Assembly (NCBI GenBank): GCA_940671915.1 | Contig: CALNVZ010003435.1 | Span: forward strand, 3,565,330-3,629,329 | Source of the DNA: Paracentrotus lividus | Taxonomy: Eukaryota > Echinodermata > Echinoidea > Camarodonta > Echinidae | Length of the DNA: 64,000 nt | Direction of reading: 5' to 3' | Shown: piece after piece, positions 1-11,604 of the stretch | Position numbering within the stretch: position 1 is the stretch's first letter | How the letters are laid out: each line of letters begins with the position of its first letter | Program-made: the position numbers and the translations under genes | The notes under the pieces: model-generated | Told to the model about the DNA's origin: nothing | Seen by the model: only the letters and a program-made list of their open reading frames with translations | The model's database searches: none

Positions 1-859
1 AATTGTATGTTTTTATTGTTTCATTTTTTTCTTTGTCCTATATAGACCCCCTCCCCGTGATAAAGAATCATGGATCCGTCTAAGATAATAATAGCGTACC
101 TACAATCTAGATAAGATTGTATACGTATGTGCCCTAGGCCTATATTTATATTTATGTCGGCATTATTTTATAACACAAAGAAATTTAATACATCAAACTG
201 TCTTGCAAAGTGACAAATATGAGGATCATAAAACACAATAATAGCAAAGATGGCTTCTTGAATAACACAATCGATGTCCGAGAGGCGAGTTAGGTAAATA
301 TGACATATCACGATTCACAAAGACACATTGAAGGTGTCAAAATAATGCAATTTAAATGTTGATACGTGATATGCTTTCTCTTCCATTGACGTCCACTCGT
401 GTAATATGAAACGCAAACTCTAATAGTTAAACCGAGCAATGATATACATTGTATGACTTAATTTGACCCTTAAAAGTGGACTTATGTGTCGGTCAGTCTG
501 AATATTATAGTTATTCTTAAATCGAATGAAGATATAAGACATAAAGGTTTGATTTTGAAATAATAACCTGTAATTTTTCTTATGATACATAGGCAATTAA
601 AAACAGCCTTATTAATTCTAGTATTGAACTCTTTCACAAAAAAGCAACATGATACAATTTCAAGTTGATAACAAAACATCAGAATCATGATTGTGATTCC
701 CCTCTTTTTCTTCTTTTTTGAGGGGGGGGGGGGGTGGTGGTTATGTTGTATCGGTTTGTTTGTTAGTCATAAAAGTCCTTTCAAAAACTCAGGATATTTT
801 TAATATAATTATAACATGTTTCTTTCAAGTAAAAAATAAATAATTTAAGTTTGATTATA
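1..859. other. AT-rich DNA without a recognised gene
   Basis: I see no exon, RNA gene or transposon terminus here. A 13-base G run lies at 722-734 inside a GT-rich patch. Open frames are short and of biased composition. It could be intron or intergenic sequence. Confidence 0.6.
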
Positions 860-861
860 TA

Positions 862-1857
862 CACTGTCCGTCATAAAGGTGGAATATTTTTTTGCCGCTA
901 TAGCGACATGATTTTGCTCTGACTTTAATTTTTTGAATATATTTGTCCCTGCTTTTACTTTTTGGGACCCTGGCTATATCTTGGACATTCTCCCAACCCT
1001 TCAAGTGGACCTTTTTCCAAAAAAGTTTTGTCAACCCCCGTGATGCCCAATTTTTGTCATTTTTTCCCATTTTGGGGCCCCTTTTTGTTTTCCTGGCCAA
1101 TCAAGCCCCCTCAGTCCTACCCCAGGAAACGCGACTGAGGTGTACTGTTTATATTGTTCTTTAAGTTAAATCTATATTTCTGGGGACAGGCTTAGGTCTC
1201 TTGTCTAGGGGAGGGGTTGAAGTAAAAAACGAGATTGGTGAAAATTCGGAATATTTTATTCCATCTTCATGCTGAAAACAAAAGAAATAAAAAAACACCT
1301 TTAACCCTTAAATATCATCATTTTTCCCTTAAATTTTGTTTAGCCTTGATGACAAGGCTGTAAATAGTCATTATTTATCATTTTTTCATTTTGATTTATG
1401 TTTGGTTGAGATTTTACAATACAATTTAGGGAAGATAGAAATTTCCATGGTGTAAAAATGAATAAAATGAATGTTGAACCCCAATCAAAATAAATTTTGA
1501 CCCCTCCCCTAGACAAAAGAGTCGAGCCTGTAACCATAAATCTAGATTTGATTTAAAGAACAATAACAAGTCTCCACCTCAGACGTGTTTCCTTGGGGTA
1601 GGACTGAGGGGGCCTTGGTGGGTCGCGTGAACAAAAAAGGGCCCCCAAAATAAGAAAAAATGACGAAAATGGCCATCTCCTGGGGGTGACAAACTTTTTT
1701 GAAGAAAAATCCCCGGGAAGGGTTGAGGGAGCGTCCAAGATATACCCAGGATCCCAGAAAGTGAAAGCGGTGAAAAACACATTCAAGAAATTAATAACGG
1801 AGCAACATAATGTCGCTTGAGCCAGAAAAAAATATTCCACCTTTATGACGAACAGTG
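862..1857. mobile_element. 1 kb fold-back DNA transposon, non-autonomous, Tc1/mariner-like ends
   Basis: The two ends are long inverted repeats. The left arm starts CACTGTCCGTCATAAAGGTG and the right arm, reverse complemented, starts CACTGTTCGTCATAAAGGTG. The arms stay alignable for about 350-420 bp each (roughly 862-1285 and 1440-1857), with shared blocks such as CCCCCTCAGTCCTACCCC and TCTAGGGGAGGGG. A TA dinucleotide flanks both ends (860-861 and 1858-1859), as for Tc1/mariner insertions. The middle (about 1285-1440) is AT-rich filler. Overlapping open frames inside the arms are mirror images of each other and not transposase. The arms look about 75-80% identical by eye, so the copy is not recent. 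Confidence 0.85.
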
Positions 1858-2082
1858 TAGATATATAATATTTCAAATATTGTGCTGCCCGCTTAAAATT
1901 GTGCAGATCATCTATCTAACTAATTTTGATCAAAAACAGTTTAGGAATATACACGGACAGTTCATAATAATAATTATAATACTGCTACTCAAACGTGTCT
2001 TTAGGGAGACACAAAGTCAGAACGACACCCAGTATATAAGCGAAGGGTTAAATACCCGTGAATTATTGAATATCGGCCATTA

Positions 2083-2300
2083 ACGAAGGATAAATGGAAA
2101 CGGATGGACGCACGGACGTGTAGCAAAAGGGCGGTGACCGCGAACACACGGTCGACATAATAAAAGCGCGCGACAATTGGCCCGCTGACGTGAAAGTGTA
2201 AACGATGAGAGGTTTGTTTCCAAGAAAACGCGCCAAAGAGCCACTCTGAGTCATGTGGTGGGAAAGGTGCTGCTGTTTCGTGGTGTAAAAATTGCGCAAC
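2083..2300. promoter_or_regulatory. GC-richer island with E2F-like and AP-1-like sites
   Basis: This stretch is richer in G+C and CpG than its surroundings and carries no repeat I recognise. It has CGCGCCAAA (2229-2237), the reverse of the E2F consensus TTTGGCGCG, and TGAGTCA (2247-2253), an AP-1 core, 10 bases further on. It may be a cis-regulatory element. Chance occurrence of short motifs is the main alternative. Confidence 0.2.
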
Positions 2301-2955
2301 AAAAGGTTTTTATATCAAGTTGGGAGCTTTAACGATTTTATCCATTCACGATGTGTAATCAATTACGATATGGATAGTAAAATGATTATTCGAGCGAGAT
2401 TGTGTATTGGGTGATAATCATTTATTGTCATATTTTGTATTGACTCATTTTCCGAGTCATAATTATTTGCTATGATAGTGCGAGCTCCAGTCATCAACCT
2501 ATATAAGAATATGAAGTCAACCAGTTTGGTGACCGCTATTTAACCTATTCCAATTAAGAATTTCCGAGAATGGGATCAAATTTTAATTAGATAGAAAGTG
2601 TCATAGCATTTCATTCAAGATTCCAGAGTATATATCAAATAGCGTAATATTATCCCCGTTATTCGAAAAATGATGCTGATTGGGGTTATTTGTCGGGGAA
2701 AGTTGAATATATAATTGCTTTCCAATATCACGCACATAACGGCGTATTTATTATGCATATCTAATTGAATAAGAAAAAAAAATATTAATAATAATTGTGT
2801 GAGCGCAATTGCAGAGAAAAATAAAGGTACATTCCGAAATAAGTGATTTTAATATATATACATGTAGGCCTATCAGAAAAGAAATTTAGAAGATACATGA
2901 AAATGGAAACATTTTAATAATTAAAAAAAAATTTCATTATCATTACTCATTATGC
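2300..2955. other. AT-rich DNA, nothing recognised
   Basis: No exon, hairpin or repeat stands out apart from scattered A and T runs. Confidence 0.5.
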
Positions 2956-2959
2956 AATG

Positions 2960-3078
2960 TATTATATTGAACGGGGCCAACCTTGATTTTGTTGGCTCCT
3001 AGTACCAAATGCTTATTCATATTCATGTTGTAAATGTAACTTTGGAAATATTGGTAATAAATACAATACAATACAACA
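2960..3078 (+). mobile_element. Probable 3' tail of a LINE (CR1/L2-like)
   Basis: The segment ends in ACAATACAATACAA after AATAAAT, the short microsatellite-like tail expected at the 3' end of CR1/L2-type LINEs. The preceding text (TTGTTGGCTCCTAGTACC, then ATGTTGTAAATGTAACTTTG) reads like a LINE 3' untranslated region. No reverse transcriptase frame is attached, so this would be a short 5'-truncated copy. Confidence 0.4.
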
Positions 3079-3296
3079 AAATCCATTATAATACATACAT
3101 TAATAATTTAAAAACTTAAAAAGATAAAAAAGAAAATACAATAATGAAACCATAAATCAAGACTGGGTCACCTATTGTCATCCTCTACATTATTGACCTT
3201 TTGACCGTATTTGATTGATGAGGAGGACTAGCATGGATAATGAATGGGGGACTCCTGATTGGAGATCTCATGATGGCCAAAGTATTTTGACTCATC

Positions 3297-3819
3297 ATAT
3301 ATCTCTCTCTATCTCACTCACTCACTCTCTTCCTCCCTCCATCTTATCTATCTCCATATCTCTACTCTCTCTCTCCCTCTTTTCCCCTTCATCCCTATAG
3401 TTTCTCTCCCTCTATCTCTTCTATCTATATATATTCCCCTATCCATCTCTCTTTGTCTCTGTCGCTGCTTAGTCACATCTTTCGGAGAAACTGAGATTTG
3501 ATTGGAGTAATCGACTCATCCCCCTCTCTCTTCCTCCATCTCTCTCTCTCCCCCTTCATCTCTTTCTAAGTATTTCTCTCCATCTATCTCTCTTTCACCC
3601 CTCTCCGTCTCTCTCGCTCTCTATCTCGTCTCTTATAGTCATATCTTTCGGAGAAACCGAGATTCGATTGAAGAGAAGTACATGTATTTCGATTTACCCC
3701 TTCTCTCTCTTCTTCCATATCTCTCTCCCTCCCTCCATCCCCTTCACCTCTCCATCTCTCTCTATCTCTCTAACTATCCATCTCTCATTCTCTGTCTCTT
3801 AACCTCCATCTCTTCTTCT

Positions 3820-3857
<38 letters not shown>

Positions 3858-4095
3858 GTCACATCTTTCGGAGAAACCGAGATTCGTTTGGAGCATTCAC
3901 CAATAATAGTTCTATTATATGTCCATGATTGGAGTAAACACAAGTATTTCTAATCATCTCCCTCTTTCTTTCTCTCTCTCTCTCTCTCCTCTTTCTTTCT
4001 CTCTCCATCTCAACTATCTCCACATCTCCCCTTTGTCTCTCTTAGTCACATCTTTCGGAGAAACTGAGATTTGATTGGAGTAAACACAATTAGCA
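3297..4095. repeat. CT-rich block with a four-copy ~190 bp minisatellite
   Basis: A conserved core of about 38 bp beginning TAGTCACATCTTTCGGAGAA and continuing into a GAGATT(C/T)GATTGGAG block recurs at about 3470, 3636, 3856 and 4043. Spacing is about 166, 220 and 187 bp. Between cores lie imperfect (CT)n and (TCTATC)n tracts of changing length. Because the cores are far better conserved than the spacers, the array probably grew by unequal exchange of a composite unit, not by CT slippage alone. A short open frame (3215-3400) runs into the CT tract and is compositional. Confidence 0.85.
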
Positions 4096-4233
4096 GAGAA
4101 ACCACCAAATGGCTGGTTAGATTCAAATAAGATATATAGATCCACTATCATTGCTCAACACGTGTTCTATAAAAATGATGGTCGATTATCCTTTTCTCTG
4201 TAAAAAAAAAAGGCCAATATAAAATCGTATACT

Positions 4234-4485
4234 AGCGGTGGGGTGTAACACAAAGACTTACGATTAATTAAAAGATACGATTGATTTTTTCTCTTTAGCC
4301 TCATCGTGGACAGGATGCTCCAAAGTTGATGATCTCAATCCTAACCCTAGCCCTAACCATACTCTTAATCATATCCAAATCTTTATCCATGACTGTACCT
4401 TGTTTTCAAATGAGGCTACCGAGAAAAAATCAATCGTAACTTTTAATCAATCGTAAGTCTTTGTGTTACAGCACCCCACTACCGA
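4234..4485. mobile_element. 250 bp fold-back MITE with telomere-like middle
   Basis: The arms are inverted repeats of about 65 bp. The left contains GTGTAACACAAAGACTTACG and the right mirrors it with CGTAAGTCTTTGTGTTACAG. Both share TCAATCGTA-type words followed by a TTTTTTCTC block. The loop holds CCTAACCCTAGCCCTAACC (4343-4361), a telomere-like but degenerate stretch. The outer ends are GC-rich (GTGGGGTG). I cannot fix the target-site duplication. Confidence 0.75.
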
Positions 4486-4499
4486 TCTGGTAAATGCCT

Positions 4500-6460
4500 C
4501 AAACGCGATTTTAATTGTTTAAAACGGAGAAAGCAATAATTTCTAAGAAATATATGTAATTATCTTTTGAAAGTTTTAATGGACACATATAAAGATGTTT
4601 TAAAAAATAAAACTTGAATTTGTGTTTGTTAGTGCTTGTTCTACGGGAAATACTATTTGCTCTAAATTTTGAAAGTATAATGATAGAGATATAAATTGGT
4701 GCATTTTTTTGGAAAAAAAAAGAAATTTTTATATAAAATATATGTTAATCAAAATAATGATAGCAATAATAAAATAATGAATAAACAAAGCGCACCGTAC
4801 AAGACAAGTTCATTATGTTTATAGCTCTTCTCTCTATCTTTCTCTTCCTGTCCTCATACTCATCCCCCCTCTCTCTATTTCTATTCTTCTTGTCTAAACG
4901 TACTTATATCTTTTGCAATCTCTTCATGACTTTGAAAATCTTTTTGATTAATATCTGTTGTGACAGATATATGGGTCTTCTTGATTAGCCAGTAATCCTT
5001 TAAATGCATATAAACCCAATTTCTATGTTCGCTAAATATAATATCTGGAAAACGAACAAATTAAGCCCCAGTTTTCAAACGGGTTCATTTAATACAGTGT
5101 TTGGATGTCCGAAATATATATTAAAAATTTTATATATGAACTCCGAAAAGTACCGCAATTTAATCCTTGTTTAACATGCAGTCAAATTCTCTAAAGCACA
5201 TTATCCCGAGTTTGCGCAACTTATTATCAACCGTTTGTCAACAAAGTCATGCATCATACCCAATTTGGATTAATACACTCGGACAGTCACGGAGTGCTGT
5301 GAAAATAGCCCGCAGCTTCACCTCACCACAACGTGCAATGATAATGTCAAAGCGAGTGACCGTAGTTGACCATCCTGCGACCCCCATACGAGCTGTCCAG
5401 AGCGTGTAAGAGTTTTATCTGAAGTTGCATTGACACGGAACTAATGACATACAATCTAGAATCAATGGCACAGGATCTCCAAATTCGTATAAACCTGAAA
5501 AAGTCTGTTGCGCTTTGTCTCTAATAAATTATGTCGCCAAGACAATAGGCCTAACGATATATATATTTTTTTTTGGTATGATAACAATCATCGATGCATA
5601 TTTTTGCATTAAATAAAAAATAAAGATTAAACATAGTTAAGGTAGTTTCAGCACCCAACTCCTCCTATCCCATCTAAAACCGGCATGGGAAAATAGAAAT
5701 GAAAATATCTATATGTTATCTATATGATAACCCCATATTAAGTAGTGAATTGGGATGACTTAACAAACTGCTCTGAATTGGTCTACGTCAAGACGTCAAT
5801 CCAAATCCCTTCCTTGCAAACATTCAACAAGATTAAAGATTAATTCAAAGAAAATGAGGAAGTAGTTCCCAGCGGACCGATTAAGCTTATCCTCAAGTTT
5901 TTACAGATTTGCGGTTCTTCAACATCATCAGTAGACGAAAAGCGTTTCTTATTCAAAATGCTTATCCGCAGCTAAACACTCTCTAAAAAGGAGTAGTACA
6001 TAAGATTGGCGTAATTTACCCTTATCTCAACATAGTAAGGGACATATTCATTTATTATTTCGATATACCAAAAAGGAGAATAATGATTTTACATCTACAG
6101 TAGATAGTCATACAACTCGGCCTATAAATACAAAATAAGGTATCATCGAAATTTACTTTAAGGGCGATATAAATTCTACCTTTTAAAACAAATCTGAACA
6201 TTTTTATTAATACATTCTCACTTTTTAAAGTTTCCAAAACAATATAGGATGTAAAGTTGTTCACCATCTTCAGCTGACGAACGTGTTTTTTTTTTTTTTT
6301 TTTGTTGTTGTTGTTGGAAAAACAGCATTTGACGAAGAGACATAACCAGGATATCAATTTCAATGACCTGGATCTTAATATCTGGTCCGCGCACAGTGTA
6401 CAAACGCCAAGCACGTAATAGTACGTGGTCCGCAGCCGAGTGGTTAAACGAATTAGCAAT
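4500..6460. other. AT-rich DNA without a recognised gene
   Basis: There is no convincing exon. The open frame at 5167-5409 has no recognisable domain. A pure T run lies near 6284-6303, followed by (GTT)n. The open frames there are compositional. Confidence 0.5.
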
Positions 6461-6464
6461 TGGA

Positions 6465-6615
6465 TCAAGTGGCCATTAGACCAAATGAGATCTAGACCAA
6501 GTATATTTTAGACCAAGGGAAAATTAGACCAAATTTTAATATATCAAATGTGTTTATCCCATGTGGTATTAGACAATCCGAGAATTTGACCAAATGCTGT
6601 TAGAGCAAGTGGATA
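6465..6615 (-). repeat. Solo arm of the TTGGTCTAAT iterated-motif element
   Basis: ATTAGACCAA-type units recur about every 14-20 bases. The order of spacer words (CCCATGTGGTATTAGACAAT, then GAATTTGACCAAATGCTG) matches, in reverse complement, the left arm of the full fold-back at 19578-20475. This is therefore a detached arm of the same family, not an independent simple repeat. Confidence 0.75.
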
Positions 6616-7113
6616 TCAACCGTTAATTTGTATGGAATCTCCTATCAAGTCATCCCAAATACATTATGATTTTAGTCTTAAAGTGTATTATAACTAAACA
6701 CAGTTTCGTAGATCAAGTTCAAGATAAGCAATATCTTTAATTTTGTTCGTCTCTAGAATAGCAACTGATCTGATATTTCCCTCTCGAGAGATCACACTGT
6801 GGAAGGTTAGTCACACCTTACAGCGTAAAAATCCCCCTGAAAGAAAATCGGTCTTAAAATATTCGGGCCATGACCTTGTAATACTCGATCCGTGGACAAG
6901 GGATAACTTAATCCTACCAAGCAAACGTAGTCTTCATCCACAGACCCATATATTAATAGAAATAAGAGGAAATTGTTGTAGGCTAGTACACATCAAATAT
7001 TTATTTGAAAACACGCACAAACGCGGTATAGTAACCACAGTATAGATTATGGCGTCACAGTAGGGCTTACACGACTTTCTACAAGGTTACCAAGCCACTC
7101 TCTTCAATGGTTA
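6616..7113. other. Unassigned DNA upstream of a MITE
   Basis: A 100-codon open frame without a recognisable domain covers 6743-7045. It has no convincing splice signals or homology that I know, so I do not call it a gene. Confidence 0.4.
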
Positions 7114-7115
7114 TA

Positions 7116-7447
7116 CAGTGAGTCCCAGAAAAAAAAGAAACCCAACTTTGAGATCCTCATTTAACAATTTTATAGCTTGTGTGACCTTGATATTTATTTC
7201 ATAATAAAGAGTAAATCACATTCTTTTCAATAATACCAAACTTATATCTGTGTTGCGACGGATGACTGAGCACTCGGGCTTTCAAAAACAAGGGTCAAAA
7301 GTACCCTCTACCAAGTTTGGGAAAAAGCAACCCTTGCACTTTAGTAGTCCAAGTTATCTTTTGTGCCTTATGAATATACTCAGGAAGGCTGACCTCAAAC
7401 AATGAAGGAATGATCCGAAAACTAGGGTTGCATCTGCCAAAACTTGG

Positions 7448-7514
<67 letters not shown>

Positions 7515-7674
7515 GAAATGCTCAGTCATCTATGACAATACAGGTATAAGTTTGGTGTCACTGGATAGAATATGAGTTACTCTTTGTCATGATATAAAAA
7601 AGAATGACACATAAGTTATACAATTCCAACACGAGGCTCTCAAATTTCGGTTTACTTTCAGTTGGGGCGAACTT
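7116..7674 (+). mobile_element. Tc1/mariner-like MITE, copy 1 of CAGTG(A/C)GTCCCAGAAAAA family
   Basis: The left end is CAGTGAGTCCCAGAAAAAA after a TA. The right end is a decayed GGGGCGAACTT before a TA. The body aligns along its length with the element at 9022-9537 in the same orientation: TTTATAGCTT, GACGGATGACTGAGCAC and AGCAACCCTTGCACTT occur in both in order. About 57 T residues (7456-7512) sit where copy 2 has only a short T run, so that tract expanded after insertion. There is no transposase frame. Confidence 0.8.
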
Positions 7675-7679
7675 TATAC

Positions 7680-8015
7680 ATAATAGTACACTGATTTATA
7701 AATCTTGAACTTTTTTCTTCGCTCTCTTCAAGCCACGCTTTTAAAATTTCTATCACGCAACCTCCCAGTGCATTTGTTTATCGTGTAACCACAAAAACCA
7801 ATTAATGGTCATGACCTAGGACCTTATGAATAGGTTCCGATGCTATAGAGTGAAACCCATCATCCCCATCATGGCAAAGGGTTTATACACCTTCCAAGAA
7901 TTCCAATGGTGTGCTCTACCAAATTGATTTGGCACAGTGCCTCAATTTAAAAGTCATTATTTTTATTATCATCTGATGTAATACATCTTCTAAGAGTGGC
8001 AGTCGCGATTACCGC
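7680..8015. other. Spacer between two transposons
   Basis: This is AT-rich DNA with no gene or repeat that I recognise. Confidence 0.45.
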
Positions 8016-8021
8016 GTGGTA

Positions 8022-8902
8022 GGGGAGACCGGGGACAATTGTAACACGGGGCAATTGTAACAGGGGCTCCCATCCCTAGCAGAAACACGCTACAAACTTG
8101 AAATTTGTACAGAGCATGCGCATTTCATCGCTCCTCATGCTGTTTGAGTATTAGCAGATTTAACGGTTCGTCGAACTTTCTACAGCAGAAAATCGTTTTT
8201 TGAGTAGGAAAGTAATATTTCACATTACCCATTGTTTTTTTTCTGGACAAATATGTGGATGAGCTATGGCTGTCATTTTTATATATTCAGAAATTATGTT
8301 CTTAGGCCATATTTTGCTAACGTTTCAACGATTAATACCTCAGCTAAGATAGAAAAAAATATCTCCAAATATGGTCACCCACCACAGGGGCAATAGTAAC
8401 AATGCCGTTTAGGAAATACTTTTGCCCCGTACCTAGCCCCGGGACAATTCAGCGCGCTGTAATCGCCCGTACAAAGCACGTAAACTTCTGCAATAATCCC
8501 ATGCCATGTATATAACAAGTGGAAAATATAATGTAACTTGAGTCAGGCATTGTCATGTTTTATAATAATTAGCTTATGTGGTTAATGTTGTTTAAATCTT
8601 GGATCTGTCAAGTGCATAGCTTTGATAAAGAAAAGCAAAATGTTACAATTTCATGTGTTACAAGTGCCCCCATAGCGTGTTACAATAGCCCCTGGTTTAG
8701 GGGCAATTGTAACACTCGAAGTCGTGTTTTGAAATGATAATGGCTTCAAAATAAATAGTTTTACTTAACCCAAACCTATTCGTATGTCAAGCTAAGATAT
8801 GCAAATTTCGTTTTACTTGGTTTGAAGCAAGTATTTAGTTATAATAAAGTTGATAAGTCAAATTTGGAAAAAAAAAGTGTTACAATTGTCCCCGGTCTCC
8901 CC
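8022..8902. mobile_element. 881 bp DNA transposon with eight GGGGCAATTGTAACA-type motifs
   Basis: The ends are perfect inverted repeats of at least 26 bp, starting GGGGAGACCGGGGACAATTG, and TA flanks both (8020-8021 and 8903-8904). The terminal motif recurs inside the element. Forward copies lie at 8031, 8048, 8387 and 8700. Reverse copies lie near 8641, 8656, 8679 and 8878. Repeated end-like sites in both orientations suggest repeated transposase-binding sites. No coding frame is present, so the element is non-autonomous. The perfect ends suggest a fairly recent insertion. The last bases of the window (63978 on) begin with a similar terminus. Confidence 0.85.
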
Positions 8903-9021
8903 TACAGTCATTTTTTGGGGCAAGGATGTTAAATGGAATAAGAAATAGGAGTTTATTGTCTAGACGATGTTTAAAAAGTAGGCGCTATTATAACTCTATA
9001 GCTACCCAAACTCATGATGTA

Positions 9022-9537
9022 CAGTGCGTCCCAGAAAAAAAAAAGGCAAACCCAGTTTTGAGAGCCTCATATCAAAATTGTATAGCTTCTAGCTGTGACC
9101 TTAAAATTTGTTTTATGTTAAAGAGTAATTAATTTATATTATGTTCAACGATACCAGATTTATACCTGTGCTGTGACGGATGACTGAGCACTTGGGCTTT
9201 AAAAAGCAAGTGTCAAAATTGACTTGTACCAAGATTGGGCAAAAGCAACCCTTGCACTTCAATAGCCCTACTAACCCTTTGTCCCTTATGGATAGACTTA
9301 GGAAAGCTTACCTCAAACAGTGAATGCCAGGGTAGCTTCTGTCAAAAATTGGTACAAGCCGTTTTGACGAAAGTTTTTAATACCTCAAGTGCTCAGTCTC
9401 ACACGACAGTATAAGTTTGGTATCACTGGAGAGGATTTGAGTTACTCTTTTTAATGAATTAAAACATAATGACACAAAAGTTATACAATTTCGATATGAG
9501 GATTTCGAAGTTGGGTTTACTTTTTTCCGGGACGCAA
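9022..9537 (+). mobile_element. Tc1/mariner-like MITE, copy 2
   Basis: The left end is CAGTGCGTCCCAGAAAAAAA after TA. The right end, reverse complemented, reads TTGCGTCCCGGAAAAAAG before TA (9538-9539). Subterminal arms extend the inverted repeat (CCTCATATC, ATTGTATA on both sides). This is the same family and orientation as 7116-7674. The two copies bracket the GGGGCAATTGTAACA element. Frames inside are not protein-like. Confidence 0.85.
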
Positions 9538-9539
9538 TA

Positions 9540-11340
9540 ACCAAAAGTTAATATGTACGATATAGTCATTTGATGTTCAATCGACAATGTCTAAAATAAC
9601 AAGGTATGGTAAGTAATAACTTGCGATATATTTTCATAATCTTCCAGTCTTCTCATTTTGTTTGTCTTCCCTCTATTCCCTTTCTGTTGTATTCATCTTT
9701 CTCGTCTTAATGAATAGACGTACTATAAACGGATACAGTCGCTGAACCCTGCCACGAATGTAGGGTTCCACAGACATCAAAATAAATCACTTCGCAAATA
9801 GAACACACAGACAATGACAATTGATGTATCGTCGGGAAAATAAGAAATTAATTACGATGGTTCTCCGAGTATTTTATGACGCCTTTGTTTTGGAAATGTT
9901 CTAGTCCTCCTCGTTTTTATAAACTAACTATGCAAGGAATCTTAATGAATACTGCGTCGAGGGACCGGACGGATAGTCTTGTGGGACAGTCGTTACCCTG
10001 CTCGGACGACACCCAAGAGCTTTCTGAACATCCAAAAATAATATCGCACGAATATTATTGTTCTCTCATCCGCTTTGTGTTGGTGTCTTATAACTTATAT
10101 CGGGAGGTATTTTAAACGACCAAAAATGAAAAATCTTCTATCAGTGTTTGTTCACTGTTTATGTATGTCACTGCTGTCTCTATCTGCTGGGCAAGCTGCA
10201 GGCTTATTCTGAACTCAATTTTTCTCCACTAGCTCTCTTTGGCTTACCGCCCCCCCTAAAAAAAAAAAAAAAAAAAAAAAGGGGGAAGTGGAATAAAAAG
10301 AGGTGCCTGAACAACGATTTAAAAAGAATGATGCCACTGGCACCCTTTTTTAATTTTTTTTTATTTTCTTTATTTTAGGGAGGCATGAGCAATATGTATT
10401 GGTAGTGCACATTTTGTATGTACACAAATGGCCAATGGGAATATTTTGTACCCCACCCCCCACTGAGACCTTTAACGCGGGTCGGGACCTTTTTTATAAT
10501 AACATTTTCCGGGGTCTACCAAAATCTCAAAATGGGCGGCGCTACCCCCCCCCCCCTCGATAAAATACTGGATCTACTCCTGTCCCCATACGCCAATAAA
10601 CATTTTTACATTTACATTTATTTTTAAAACAATTTTCGTTCATCAGTAAACACTTATATTTCAGTGCAACTGTAGACCGATGTCATTGCGACCTAGACAA
10701 GCCTCGTGCTTATAGAAATTCTCACCTCCTTTCACATGATTTATATTATAAGGTTATTTGTATTATGTATTTTGAAAAGGAAATAATGTTACTAATTTGA
10801 AATGGAAAATGTGTGATTAATAGCTAAATCACTAAAAGCAGCTGAAAGTATCTTCCACAGTACAAGAAAAATGAATATTCTAATATAGTTACAAAAGCCA
10901 AAAAAATAATACAATTTAGTATAAGTGCAAGAAGCCTTGGACACTCTCCTAGCCGCTGATCCAGAGGCCTAGATGAAATACTGACCCAGATATGTCTAAA
11001 CATGGAAGGTGTACAATACCACTCGTGGTCTAAACAGGCCCTTCTGAAACCTAGCGTAACAATGCAAATCAGCAAAGCAAGACGGCTAAAGGAGACAAAG
11101 TCAAGTAGGAGAACAAACCCAAGATTTAGGTCAAGACTTGAACGACAAGTGCGCGGGTACTTTGGAGGACAAAATATTAGCGTTGGCCAGGTAACCCTAT
11201 CCGTACGGCTTCTTGATATGTCCGACTTCTTAGCAGACGACAGGTAAGGTATAGCATGCATACGAGACTTGACCTACGAGCTGCAAATTTGGTTGCTCTA
11301 CATTTTGGCGGGAAAATCTAATTGTATAAATAGGTTGATG
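9540..11340. other. Unassigned DNA, two opposed open frames, homopolymers
   Basis: Two overlapping open frames lie on opposite strands at 10824-11261 (minus) and about 10960-11247 (plus). The plus frame runs into GACAG|GTAAGG, which looks like a splice donor at 11247. Neither translation shows a domain I recognise. The stretch also holds an A21-type run (10259-10280) and C-rich runs (10547-10557). Confidence 0.4.
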
Positions 11341-11348
11341 GCGCGTTA

Positions 11349-11597
11349 TGCGGCGGTCACAACTCGTCGTAGGCTACGGGGCACGTGCCATCAACGTAGC
11401 CTGCGTTGCATGTGCAATGCACGCACAGGTCCTGGGTCAACTTCTGCGATTCTTGCGTTTCTGTAGTAAGGGTATTGGAAAAACTTCCTGCATGTCGTAC
11501 ATGCATTGCACCTGCGAGGTACCTCCGCTGCACGAATTTTCTACGAAATCCATCGTAGGAAGTTGCACGTCGAAGGTACGGTGAGTTGTGACCGCCG
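11349..11597. mobile_element. 250 bp fold-back element with iterated CGTAGG/TACGA words
   Basis: The ends are inverted: CGGCGGTCACAACTC on the left and GAGTTGTGACCGCCG on the right, each next to TA. The interior repeats CGTAGG, TACGA and GCATG words in both orientations (CGTCGTAGG, CAACGTAGCC, GTCGTACATGC, TTCTACGA, CATCGTAGG). CpG density is much higher than in the flanks. There is no convincing coding frame. Confidence 0.75.
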
Positions 11598-11604
11598 TAT
11601 AAGT

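Noticed and set aside
6465-6615. Regularly spaced repeats resembling a CRISPR array
   Set aside because: Units are degenerate, spacers are themselves repeated between loci, unit length is too short, and the genome is eukaryotic.
10824-11261. 145-codon minus-strand frame and opposing plus frame ending at a donor-like GTAAGG
   Set aside because: Neither peptide has a domain I can recognise. Hydrophobic runs on the minus strand fit AT-rich composition. Splice word alone is weak evidence.
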